A DNA stretch of 32,124 nucleotides from an archaeon (lineage in GTDB: Archaea; Thermoproteota; Thermoprotei_A; Marsarchaeales; Marsarchaeaceae), in contig JAKAWJ010000025.1 in assembly GCA_021817005.1 (NCBI GenBank), forward strand, positions 1 through 32,124. Reading direction: 5' to 3'. The translations under genes were made by a program, and so were the position numbers. The notes under the pieces are model-generated. The model was not told the origin of the DNA, ran no database searches, and was given only the letters and a program-made list of their open reading frames with translations. Positions 23,734-30,821 of this stretch are shown here, one piece after another; positions within the stretch are counted from its first letter, which is position 1, and every line of letters starts with the position of its first letter.

Positions 23734-25958
23734 TTATTCTCGACCGGTTCCAGCGCGAGTGCGCCTAGTGGGGGTAAAGTGAGCACTACCGAATAGGGTC
23801 TACCATGCATTGGTTCGGGCCGGCTTGTCACGCCTCCGAGATTCCCTACGCCGCTACCACCATACTCCTTAGCGTCACTATTGAGCAGCTCGCGGTAGAA
23901 GCCAGGAGCAGGAACTCCCAGCTTGTAGTTTGACCGTGGAACTGGTGTCATATTAAAAACAAAAATTACAGGATTGGTTCGATTCGGGGAAAAACGCACA
24001 AAGCTCATAACGCTTTGGTCTGAGTCAGAAAAATCAATCCATTCAAAGCAGTTGCTCAAATGATCCCCAAAATGGAGGGAGTCACGTTGCCTCATCAATT
24101 GATTTAGGTCGGCCACCAGACGACTCAGACCAGCTGCTTGGGCTCCCCACAGCCGGGGCCAATCCAGTTCCTCCGTTTCGTTCCATTCTTTGAAAGTGCC
24201 AAGTTCGTTGCCCATAAAGAGAAGTTTCTTTCCTGGGTGAGCCCACATGTAGGTATAGCACAGCCGTAGATTCGCGAATTTTTGCCACTCGTCACCAGGC
24301 ATTTTGTTAAACATTGAACCCTTTCCGTGAGTGACCTCGTCGTGAGAAATAGGTAGTATGAACTTCTCTGCAAAAGCGTACCAGATGCTGAAGGTTATCT
24401 CGTTCTGGTGATACTTTCTATAAATCGGGTCTCGTGAAAAGTAGCTCAGAGTGTCATGCATCCAGCCCATCATCCATTTGAAATCGAAGCCCAGCCCTCC
24501 GGCATGGATTGGTGAGGTTACTCCGGTCCACGATGTCGATTCTTCAGCCACGGTTATTGCTCCAGGATAGCTGGTGTGAACCGCGCTGTTAAGTTGTCGC
24601 AGGAATGCAATTGCTTCAAGGTTTTCGCGCCCGCCAAAGCGGTTTGGTTTCCAAGTGCCCGGCCTTCTGGAGTAATCAAGGTAGAGCATTGAAGAGACTG
24701 CGTCAACCCTGATACCGTCAACGTGGAATATATCAAGCCAAAAGAGTGCGTTTGATACTAGGAAATTACGCACCTCGTATCTACCGAAGTCGAAGGTATG
24801 TGTCCCCCAGTCGGGGTGCTCCCTCTGCGCCGGATCCCCCGGCTCATAGAGAGGGGTGCCATTGTAGAATGCGAGACCGTGTTCGTCTTTGGGGAAATGG
24901 CCTGACGGCCAGTCTAGGATAACCCCAATTCCTGCGGCGTGGCACCTGTCCACGAAAGCCATAAACTCATTTGCTCCTCCATACCTTGATGTGACTGAAT
25001 AGTAATTGGTGACTTGGTAACCCCACGATTCATCCAGCGGATGCTCCATGATGGGTAGCAGTTCAATGTGGGTGAAGCCAAGGCGCGTTACGTAAGGTAT
25101 GAGTTCATCTGCAATTTCAGAAAAGCTGAGATATCCTTCGGGCCTTTCTTTTGACTTCTTCCAAGAGCCGAGATGAACTTCATATATAGAGATGGGAGAC
25201 TCGAACGGATTGAACGACTTCCTGGCCCGAATCCATTCGGCGTCATTCCATTTGTGGCGAGAGAGGTTCACAACCTTGGAGGCCGTGCGTGGACGGAGCT
25301 CCGAGCCGAAAGCATAGGGGTCCGTCTTCAATCGTACCACGCCGTCCGGCGACTTGATTGCGAACTTGTAGACCTCGCCCTCTGTTACCCTAGGAATAAA
25401 GAGTTCCCATACTCCTGAGTTTCCTCTTACTTCCATGGGACTGGCTCCTACAGTCCAGTGATTAAAGTCCCCAACTACCCCTACTGCGCGCGCCGCGGGC
25501 GCCCATACGGCGAATCGAACGCCGCTCACACCGGCCCGGACTTTCTCGTGCGCCCCCAGTGTCAGGTAGCTCTTTTCAAGCTCGCCCTTCCCGAGGAGGT
25601 AAAGGTCATAGTCTGATATTTCCGGGGGAAAAGCGTAAGGGTTCTCCGAGCGGTGCACATAGCCGGAGGAATCCCTGAGGCAAAGAAGATAGCCTTCCGC
25701 GATACGCGCCTTTTCCACCGCCCCGAAAAAGAAACCTGAGCGGTCCAACTGCTCCAGGTCCTGCACGATGTTGCCATTCCTCTCTTCAATCCATGCCGTC
25801 TCTGCTATGGGATTGAAAGCCCGAACAAGGAGTCTGTCTCCCAGCTCACGAGGCCCGAGTACACTGCTCGGTCTGTATTCTTCGAAGTTCAGAATCTTCT
25901 CTACTTCTTCCCGGCTCGGCCTCCCACTAGAATATTCTTGTATATCCGTCAATCTCAT
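23730..25958 (-). CDS. glgB: 1,4-alpha-glucan branching enzyme (GH13, bacterial GlgB type)
   Basis: GlgB introduces alpha-1,6 branches into the glucan made by GlgE. It has 742 residues, the length of long bacterial GlgB with two N-terminal carbohydrate-binding modules (about 15-115 and 130-235, the second with VRFAVWAPAARAVGVVGDFN). The barrel has IYEVHLGSWKK, the nucleophile Asp419 (GIRVDAVSSMLYLDY), the acid/base Glu472 (TVAEESTSW) and ISHDEVTHGKGS. It is the first gene of the operon. ATG 25958 has GGGAG at a usable distance, and a TATA-like CAATATGC about 30 nt upstream. It is unlike GH57-type branching enzymes found in many archaea (family knowledge). Confidence 0.96.
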   Translation of the reverse strand: MRLTDIQEYSSGRPSREEVEKILNFEEYRPSSVLGPRELGDRLLVRAFNPIAETAWIEERNGNIVQDLEQLDRSGFFFGAVEKARIAEGYLLCLRDSSGYVHRSENPYAFPPEISDYDLYLLGKGELEKSYLTLGAHEKVRAGVSGVRFAVWAPAARAVGVVGDFNHWTVGASPMEVRGNSGVWELFIPRVTEGEVYKFAIKSPDGVVRLKTDPYAFGSELRPRTASKVVNLSRHKWNDAEWIRARKSFNPFESPISIYEVHLGSWKKSKERPEGYLSFSEIADELIPYVTRLGFTHIELLPIMEHPLDESWGYQVTNYYSVTSRYGGANEFMAFVDRCHAAGIGVILDWPSGHFPKDEHGLAFYNGTPLYEPGDPAQREHPDWGTHTFDFGRYEVRNFLVSNALFWLDIFHVDGIRVDAVSSMLYLDYSRRPGTWKPNRFGGRENLEAIAFLRQLNSAVHTSYPGAITVAEESTSWTGVTSPIHAGGLGFDFKWMMGWMHDTLSYFSRDPIYRKYHQNEITFSIWYAFAEKFILPISHDEVTHGKGSMFNKMPGDEWQKFANLRLCYTYMWAHPGKKLLFMGNELGTFKEWNETEELDWPRLWGAQAAGLSRLVADLNQLMRQRDSLHFGDHLSNCFEWIDFSDSDQSVMSFVRFSPNRTNPVIFVFNMTPVPRSNYKLGVPAPGFYRELLNSDAKEYGGSGVGNLGGVTSRPEPMHGRPYSVVLTLPPLGALALEPVENN

Positions 25959-25983
25959 CTAGACTCCCAGTCCTACTGTCGTC

Positions 25984-25991
25984 GCATATTG
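25984..25991 (-). promoter_or_regulatory. Weak TATA-like box for the glgB-glgE-treS-mak operon
   Basis: The minus strand reads CAATATGC, centred about 30 nt upstream of ATG 25958. It is a weak match but lies at the same spacing as other promoters in the window. Confidence 0.4.
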
Positions 25992-26028
25992 CGGACTTTG
26001 TTTGTGACACGAGTTGCCTAGTCATTAA

Positions 26029-26044
26029 CCTAATCCAGATTAGG
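26029..26044. promoter_or_regulatory. Perfect 16-bp palindrome between divergent operons, candidate operator
   Basis: CCTAATC-CA-GATTAGG is a perfect 7+7 inverted repeat with a 2-bp centre. It is about 38 bp upstream of the glgB TATA-like box and about 63 bp upstream of the one for the divergent nfeD operon. This is a classic size for a dimeric regulator site. A shorter CTTCC/GGAAG repeat (26057-26072) lies close by. Confidence 0.5.
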
Positions 26045-26106
26045 TGCCAGCGAATTCTTCCATCCAAGGAAGCTAGGCAGGAAGGATGCGGAATCTAGTT
26101 GCTGAC

Positions 26107-26114
26107 CTTAAATA
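26107..26114 (+). promoter_or_regulatory. TATA-like box for the membrane protein-nfeD operon
   Basis: CTTAAATA is centred about 37 nt upstream of TTG 26148. The predicted transcript starts near 26137, leaving a leader of about 11 nt. Confidence 0.5.
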
Positions 26115-26147
26115 GAAGCAATTCTCTTACATGTCTGGGAACCAAGC

Positions 26148-26489
26148 TTGAGAACGAGTTTCGGTCTCGGCGTGGTCGTCATTTTCCTCCTCGCCGTGCT
26201 AGCGTGGCTCCTAAAACTTCAGAGTCCTCTCGGCGCACTTGATACGTTTATTTTGTTGTTCGGAGTCTGGGGGGTAATTACGGGGGTAATCTGGGCGAAG
26301 CGTGAGGACCTTTACTACTTCCTTGGCTGGGGGTTTCTCCTCTCAAGCCTCTCAACTGCTTACTACATAAGTCTCAGGTATGCCCTAGCCTTAGCAGCTA
26401 TACTTGAAATTTTGGTGATTGTGTTTTCTAGGACTAAACCATTCAACCCGCAAGCTCGCTCTTCAGTGAAACCGGCTGGTACGAATTAA
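26148..26489 (+). CDS. Small membrane protein of unknown function, upstream partner of NfeD
   Basis: I do not recognise this 113-residue protein. It has three or four hydrophobic segments: about residues 5-22 (GLGVVVIFLLAVLAWLL), 30-49, 55-72 and 76-93. A short polar C-terminus rich in Lys, Arg, Ser and Pro follows. The start is TTG 26148; the ATG at 26131 is out of frame and runs into a stop. The stop TAA at 26487-26489 directly abuts the GTG of nfeD, so the two genes are almost certainly co-transcribed. The protein may act with the membrane protease, but only gene adjacency supports this. Confidence 0.7.
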   Translation: MRTSFGLGVVVIFLLAVLAWLLKLQSPLGALDTFILLFGVWGVITGVIWAKREDLYYFLGWGFLLSSLSTAYYISLRYALALAAILEILVIVFSRTKPFNPQARSSVKPAGTN

Positions 26490-27803
26490 GTGATTTCACG
26501 CCTGAACAGTCGATGCAGCCGAGAGAGAAAACCTAGTGTAAGCAACGTACTGCTGGTTGCGCTGACTACGGGGTCTTTGGCTTTGGCCATAATTGCTGCT
26601 ACTGGAGCTGCAACGACTGTAAGCGGAGGCGTAATATTGGTGAATTTCAGTGTGCCGGTAGACCCCGGCTCCTCTTCACTCATGCTAAGAGCGGTAAATA
26701 TAGCAGTTGACTCGCATGCGAAGGCAATTGTGATAGATATGAACACTCCTGGAGGTCTGCTGAGCGATATGCTAAATATCGTTAACCTGACCCAGCGGGC
26801 GAATCAGAGTGGAATTCCGGTGTATACGTATGTTCCTCCAAACTCGCTTGCGGCCTCAGCAGGAAGTTACATCGCCATGGCCTCGAACTCTATTCTAATG
26901 GGCCCCGGCTCTGAGATCGGGCCGTCAACTCCAATCGTCGAAGGAGGGAGCGCTCTTCAGCAGAATCACACTGAAGATGCAATGATTAGCCTTATGGAAG
27001 GACTCGCCGCAAAATGGGGGAGGAACGTCACTGCGGCCTTCTACATGGTGTATGGCGACCAAAGCTTCTATGCAAACCAAGCCTACAGTGTTGGAATAAT
27101 CAACGGCATATCACCTACCCTCTCGCAAGCGCTGTCGACTTGGGGGCTGAGTGGTCTGCCTATCGTGTCGGTAAGTGAATCTCTCTACGATCAGACCCTA
27201 AGCGTACTCAGTAACACCACTGTCGACGGGATTCTGATCCTCATTGGAGAGCTGGCCATAGTCCTGGACATTTACCATCCAACGATTGTGCTCTCTGTTG
27301 CGGGGGCGATTGCAATTTTGGCGGGACTCGTGGGGCTGGAAGTGATTGGAGCCTCGCTGCTGGGATACTTTCTGTTGTTGCTAGCCGCCGTGCTGATTCT
27401 CCTTGAAATCAAGCTGGGCCATGGCTTTGCGATGATGGCAGGTTTCGGAGTAGGGGTTGTCGGGGTACTGCTACTCACTGGTGGACTGGAGTACTCCCCA
27501 TCACCGATTACAGACTTCACCTATGTCATCGCAGGAATAGTGGTTGCGGTAGGCGTACTTGGAGGGCTCTATATCCGATGGATACTGGGTCCACTCAGGT
27601 CCCACAAGAAACTCACGGGCCCCGAGTCACTTGTAGGGAAGACTGCAACCGTAGTTACCAAACTCTCGCCCAGGGGGGAGGTTCGGGTTGAAGGTGTTGT
27701 GTGGCGGGCGAGGGTCGAGCAGGGCGAGGTTCCAGTGGGAACCAGCGTTATTGTAAAGTCTGTAGAAGAGCTTGAATTGCGTGTGGAAGTACCTCCGAAG
27801 TAG
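26490..27803 (+). CDS. NfeD-family membrane protein with ClpP/SppA-like serine protease domain
   Basis: Long-form NfeD proteins are membrane proteases encoded near stomatin-like proteins and implicated in membrane quality control. The 437 residues comprise a hydrophobic N-terminal segment (about 18-42), a ClpP-like domain (about 45-240), a bundle of TM helices (about 245-375) and a C-terminal NfeD OB-fold (LVGKTATVVTKLSPRGEVRV, about 380-437). The ClpP-like domain has the oxyanion region MNTPGGLLSDML and the nucleophile in SLAASAGSYIAMAS (Ser123). The catalytic Lys expected after the serine is not evident: no Lys occurs between residues 79 and 174, and the position seems to hold His160 (QQNHTED). 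The protein may therefore be inactive or use another base. GTG 26490 abuts the upstream stop. The slipin gene follows after about 270 nt. Confidence 0.88.
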   Translation: MISRLNSRCSRERKPSVSNVLLVALTTGSLALAIIAATGAATTVSGGVILVNFSVPVDPGSSSLMLRAVNIAVDSHAKAIVIDMNTPGGLLSDMLNIVNLTQRANQSGIPVYTYVPPNSLAASAGSYIAMASNSILMGPGSEIGPSTPIVEGGSALQQNHTEDAMISLMEGLAAKWGRNVTAAFYMVYGDQSFYANQAYSVGIINGISPTLSQALSTWGLSGLPIVSVSESLYDQTLSVLSNTTVDGILILIGELAIVLDIYHPTIVLSVAGAIAILAGLVGLEVIGASLLGYFLLLLAAVLILLEIKLGHGFAMMAGFGVGVVGVLLLTGGLEYSPSPITDFTYVIAGIVVAVGVLGGLYIRWILGPLRSHKKLTGPESLVGKTATVVTKLSPRGEVRVEGVVWRARVEQGEVPVGTSVIVKSVEELELRVEVPPK

Positions 27804-27848
27804 AGGATAAAATCGTCCCCTTGGGACCGCGGACGGTCTTAGGATCTG

Positions 27849-27986
27849 ATGGATTTAAAAGGATTTGCAAGGGCTAAACTCCTCGACGGGCGTCTAACTG
27901 GACGCGTAATGATCCTAGAGCTCGCCCGGCTACTGTTCCCTTTCGCCGATTCTGAGAGCCTGGCTCAGGCTCGATCGTCCCTCTGA
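27849..27986 (+). CDS. Possible 45-residue small protein between nfeD and slipin genes
   Basis: An ATG at 27849 opens a frame of 45 codons ending in TGA at 27984-27986, beginning MDLKGFARAKLLDGRLTGRV and continuing as a Leu-rich amphipathic segment. An in-frame TAG at 27840 limits extension. A weak AGGA lies 5 nt upstream and a TATA-like GATAAAAT at 27807-27814 sits at a suitable distance. The gap also holds two small hairpins (27890-27905 and 27956-27972), so this could instead be a structured leader or small RNA. No family recognised. Confidence 0.3.
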   Translation: MDLKGFARAKLLDGRLTGRVMILELARLLFPFADSESLAQARSSL

Positions 27987-28028
27987 ATTGGGGGTTAACC
28001 ATGGGATTCGGGGTTTCAGATTCGGAAC

Positions 28029-28036
28029 ATTTAATA
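28029..28036 (+). promoter_or_regulatory. TATA-like box for the slipin gene
   Basis: ATTTAATA is centred at about 28032, predicting transcription start near 28058. This lies downstream of TTG 28053, so ATG 28071 is the better slipin start. Confidence 0.55.
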
Positions 28037-28070
28037 GCCCAAGGACGAGGTTTTGCTGAGACCGAATCAA

Positions 28071-28904
28071 ATGGTTAATATAGCTTTAGTTGCAGTCGAG
28101 GCCTTCATCGCCTTGATAGTAGTAATTATACTTTTGAGCGGCATTCGCATTCTAAAGGAGTGGGAAAGAGCCCCAGTACTCAGGCTGGGTCGCTATACAG
28201 GGTTGAAGGGGCCAGGTGTAGTCTACATTATTCCCTTTATTTCGAAAATTCCTTTCATCATATCTAGTCGGCTTCAGGTGATGTCATTCAAGACGGAGCA
28301 GACATTGACAAAAGACAACGTACCGGTTGTGGTTGACGCGGTAATGTATTTCCAGCCAGTCGACCTGCAAAAGGTGGTATTGGGAGCTGAAAACTACGTG
28401 CTCGCTACGCAGTTCGCGGCACAGACTACACTTCGAGAAGTGATAGGTTCAACCACTTTCGACAATCTGCTAGCTGAACGAGAAAGGATCGGTGCAGATG
28501 TAAGGGCAATTATCGACAGCAAGACTGAGGCTTGGGGCATCAAGGTGACGGCTACGGAGATACGCGATGTCGCGATTCCTCCCGGATTACAGGATGCGAT
28601 GTCAAGGCAGGCACAGGCTGAGCGCGAGCGGAGAGCTAGAGTAACACTTGCGCTCGCTGAGTTCGAGGCGGCCCAGAAGATGATTGAAGCCGCTGACCTC
28701 TACAAGAACAATGATAAGGGATTCCAGCTCAGGTGGATGAACATTATTTATGAACTTGGCCTTCAGGGCAAAAACACCATAATGCTCATCCCAGCAAACA
28801 TTCCAGTTGCAGGGGTAACCGGTGGGGCTACCGTCCCTCCATATGGAGTATATAGTATTAAGGACCTTGTGGAAGGGAAGACGAAGCAGGAAGGAACGGA
28901 ATAG
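28071..28904 (+). CDS. Slipin / stomatin-like SPFH (band 7) membrane protein
   Basis: This SPFH-domain protein scaffolds membrane microdomains and is the usual partner of NfeD. From ATG 28071 it has 277 residues; TTG 28053 would add six. An N-terminal membrane helix (about residues 6-26) is followed by the stomatin signature ILKEWERAPVLRLGRYTGLKGPG. The SPFH domain has TLTKDNVPVVVDAVMYFQ and LREVIGSTTFDNLLAERE, and a coiled region (AQAERERRARVTLALAEFEA) follows. Near the C-terminus, GKNTIMLIPANIP corresponds to the hydrophobic stretch that archaeal NfeD protease cleaves in a stomatin (known for the Pyrococcus pair). The gene has its own promoter about 270 nt after nfeD rather than a tight overlap. 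The start choice rests on the TATA position. Confidence 0.92.
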   Translation: MVNIALVAVEAFIALIVVIILLSGIRILKEWERAPVLRLGRYTGLKGPGVVYIIPFISKIPFIISSRLQVMSFKTEQTLTKDNVPVVVDAVMYFQPVDLQKVVLGAENYVLATQFAAQTTLREVIGSTTFDNLLAERERIGADVRAIIDSKTEAWGIKVTATEIRDVAIPPGLQDAMSRQAQAERERRARVTLALAEFEAAQKMIEAADLYKNNDKGFQLRWMNIIYELGLQGKNTIMLIPANIPVAGVTGGATVPPYGVYSIKDLVEGKTKQEGTE

Positions 28905-29094
28905 CCTCACGCATACACCGGTTCGCTGGCGGTTAATGGTTCCTTCTGTAGACTGGCGCTTGTGTCAAAGTCCATTCTTTCGACCGATATTTTCCCATTA
29001 TGTCTGATGGGCCAGCGGTCGACCGAATAAACTCAGACTATGGACTCAAACAATTTGGCTCCCGGCTCACACCTAATTTGGCAACAGACATGAT

Positions 29095-29700
29095 TCATTT
29101 GGCTCCTGGGACTTCGTGGCAGGCCCTGCAACGCGCTTCGTATGCCTCTTTTCCCCCAATGAGCAGAACAGGCGAGTCATAAGGGGCCGGAACACCATTG
29201 AGTATTCGCTGCGTCCTAGTGGCTCTCCTTCCGCACCTTACACAAATTGCGGTCAGCATTATCACGCTGTCAGCTCGCACCATCAGCTCTTTCGTAGTTA
29301 CGAATGGCTCGCCCCTGAAATCTAGATTAAGGCCAGTAGCAAGGATTGTAATACCGCTTGATGCAAGGTCTTCTGCAAGCTCTACGAACTCCGTAGGCAG
29401 GAAGTTGATTTCATCGAAGCCGACAGCGTGAGAAGGATTATTAGCGAGAAAGTTTCTAACGCTGCGCAAACCTTCCCCGTTGGGCTCAATCGCAATGGAT
29501 TTCAATCCAAGACCGGAATGGGAGGATATTGCATCCTGAGTGTATCGAGTGTCAATACTGGGCTTGAATGCGGCAACTGACTTTTTCGCAAACCTGAACC
29601 TTTCGAGCTCTCGGATGAGCTCCGTAGTTTTGCCACTAAACATCGGACCGGTAATAACACGAATTAATCCAGAGCGTACTCGCACGGATTCGTCAGGCAT
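29095..29700 (-). CDS. tdk: Thymidine kinase (TK1-like, type II)
   Basis: The enzyme phosphorylates thymidine to dTMP in nucleoside salvage. It has 201 residues from ATG 29700. The P-loop is GPMFSGKT (18-25), the Walker B region is GFDEINFLP (Asp96, Glu97), and the lasso zinc site uses Cys153, Cys156, Cys191 and Cys194 (CVRCGRRATRTQR, ARCRACH). In most TK1-like enzymes the residue after DE-x is Gln; here it is Asn. A TATA-like CTTTATTTG centred about 27 nt upstream supports a leaderless start at this ATG. The gene is monocistronic, between the slipin gene (convergent) and the channel-like gene upstream on the same strand. Confidence 0.94.
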   Translation of the reverse strand: MPDESVRVRSGLIRVITGPMFSGKTTELIRELERFRFAKKSVAAFKPSIDTRYTQDAISSHSGLGLKSIAIEPNGEGLRSVRNFLANNPSHAVGFDEINFLPTEFVELAEDLASSGITILATGLNLDFRGEPFVTTKELMVRADSVIMLTAICVRCGRRATRTQRILNGVPAPYDSPVLLIGGKEAYEARCRACHEVPGAK

Positions 29701-29722
29701 GGATGGTCTGCGGGAGTACCCA

Positions 29723-29731
29723 CAAATAAAG
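29723..29731 (-). promoter_or_regulatory. TATA-like box for thymidine kinase
   Basis: The minus strand reads CTTTATTTG, centred about 27 nt upstream of ATG 29700, so a leaderless mRNA is expected. Confidence 0.6.
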
Positions 29732-29789
29732 AGTAGGTGCCCTTCGGTGGGCGCGTCCAGAAGTCCACTGGAGTTAGGATAGCGGAGTT

Positions 29790-30212
29790 TTATTCGCGCG
29801 GCTCTGTTTTAGTCCCGACCGCTGGATTCCTAGGTCTATGCAGCTCAGCAGCAAATCTTGACTCTTCGAATTCGAAGAATTTTGTACCTCTGCGAAATGT
29901 GTAACCCAGCAAGGGTCCAAAGCTGAATACTACTGTGGTTACGAGGAGTCCCACTGAATAATACGCATAGACAGAGGCGAAGACCTTCCCTGCAAAGGTG
30001 GATGGAGTCGAGGTCGGCCCTTGGGTCGTTGTGATCATCGAGATATAGTAGAACGAGTCCACGATGGACCAGCCTTCCAGGTAATGGATGACGAGTGTGG
30101 CTATCAGCACCGAAAGAAGGAGCACCGAGACCGACGTCAGACCCTTCTTCGAGAATGGAGTTAGCGGATGAGAGGGGTGCAAAACACCTAGGGTTCTCTT
30201 GTGTATATCCAT
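29790..30212 (-). CDS. Two-TM channel-like protein with a non-canonical selectivity filter
   Basis: The 140 residues have the layout of a two-TM ion channel (Ion_trans_2): TM1 about 24-44, pore helix about 48-62, filter loop, TM2 about 74-97, then a charged C-terminal tail. The segment after the filter (TPSTFAGKVFASVYAYYSVG) resembles the TP-x-T-x-x-G-R-x-F-A stretch of potassium channels. Where those have TVGYGD, this protein has TTQGPT (62-67), so it should not be a classical K+ channel. It may conduct another ion, be inactive, or serve as a sensor. No ligand-binding domain is attached. A TATA-like GTAATTTG (30235-30242, minus strand) is centred about 26 nt upstream of ATG 30212. Confidence 0.65.
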   Translation of the reverse strand: MDIHKRTLGVLHPSHPLTPFSKKGLTSVSVLLLSVLIATLVIHYLEGWSIVDSFYYISMITTTQGPTSTPSTFAGKVFASVYAYYSVGLLVTTVVFSFGPLLGYTFRRGTKFFEFEESRFAAELHRPRNPAVGTKTEPRE

Positions 30213-30242
30213 AGCTCAGATACAATTCTAGGCCCAAATTAC

Positions 30243-30510
30243 GCTTTCCCGCCGGGAAAAGCCACGCCTTCAGCGGGTGGGCTAGTAACGCACATTACCT
30301 GAATGTGATAGAAATACTGGGGCCCTGAAGCAACTGCGAGTGATGGATAATCGCGCCAGTGGGGACAAGACCGCTATCTTTACCAGATCAAGCCTTGTCC
30401 GGGAAGCAGGAAGCCTATCAGTTCTAATCGTGAGAGCATATCACCGTGGTTCGGCTCCTGTGTCGGGCTGGGCCTTACGATACCTGAGCCTTTCTGAGCG
30501 AGGCTAGGCA
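30243..30510. other. Intergenic region without a supported gene
   Basis: About 270 nt lie between the promoters of the divergent channel-like and small helical-repeat genes. A 54-codon frame (30343-30507) has no family character. I checked for SRP RNA and tRNA features because of short chance similarities and found none that fold correctly. Confidence 0.5.
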
Positions 30511-30518
30511 AATATATA
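30511..30518 (+). promoter_or_regulatory. TATA box for the 83-residue protein gene
   Basis: AATATATA is centred about 31 nt upstream of ATG 30546 and preceded by a purine-rich stretch, as in archaeal promoters. It is the clearest TATA box in the window. Confidence 0.65.
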
Positions 30519-30545
30519 AGTGAACGGGGGTAGTAGCTGGTACAA

Positions 30546-30797
30546 ATGGCCTATTTTCTGGATAGTTTCGCCGATCTTGCCCAAAGCCTTCTTGGGAGTC
30601 TCGACCCAAAGGAGCTTGTCAAGAGGGCGCTGAGCGACAAGGAATCCACTGCTTCTAGGGAGCGGATAATTGATGCCCTATCAAAACTCGGCGAAGATGG
30701 TGTGCCTTACCTTAGGACAATAGCCAAAAGATCGAAGGATCCGCACACTAGGGAGTATGCAGCGGCGCGGCTCCGTGGTCTTGGCCCCAAAGGATAG
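30546..30797 (+). CDS. Small soluble protein resembling a short HEAT-type helical repeat
   Basis: The 83 residues are highly charged and predicted all-helical. The middle and C-terminal parts (RERIIDALSKLGEDGVPYL, then RSKDPHTREYAAARLRGLG) resemble two HEAT-like units, each an amphipathic helix pair with the D-P-turn typical of such repeats. There is no signal peptide or TM helix. The gene has its own strong TATA box and lies 53 nt upstream of threonine synthase on the same strand, so the two may share a transcript. Function unknown; a small protein-binding scaffold is a guess. Confidence 0.7.
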   Translation: MAYFLDSFADLAQSLLGSLDPKELVKRALSDKESTASRERIIDALSKLGEDGVPYLRTIAKRSKDPHTREYAAARLRGLGPKG

Positions 30798-30821
30798 GTA
30801 ACCTGAAATCATCTAGGACCG

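Noticed and set aside
28053-28070. TTG start six codons upstream for slipin
   Set aside because: The TATA-like box at 28029-28036 would place transcription start downstream of this TTG; ATG 28071 fits better.
29051-29105. Three ATTTGGC direct repeats near the end of thymidine kinase
   Set aside because: Too short and irregularly spaced to separate from chance.
29000-29182. 60-codon plus-strand frame overlapping the 3' end of thymidine kinase
   Set aside because: Half of it is antisense to a well-supported gene and the rest has no family character.
30381-30480. Short similarities to SRP RNA (TTTACCAG..., CCGGGAAGCAGG, TTCGGCTCCTGTG)
   Set aside because: The tetraloop and paired arms required for helix 8 do not form, the conserved UGUAA-type loop is absent, and an RNA of usual length would run into the 83-residue gene.
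30343-30507. 54-codon plus-strand frame upstream of the 83-residue gene
   Set aside because: Open frames of this size are common by chance; no promoter, ribosome-binding site or recognisable protein features.
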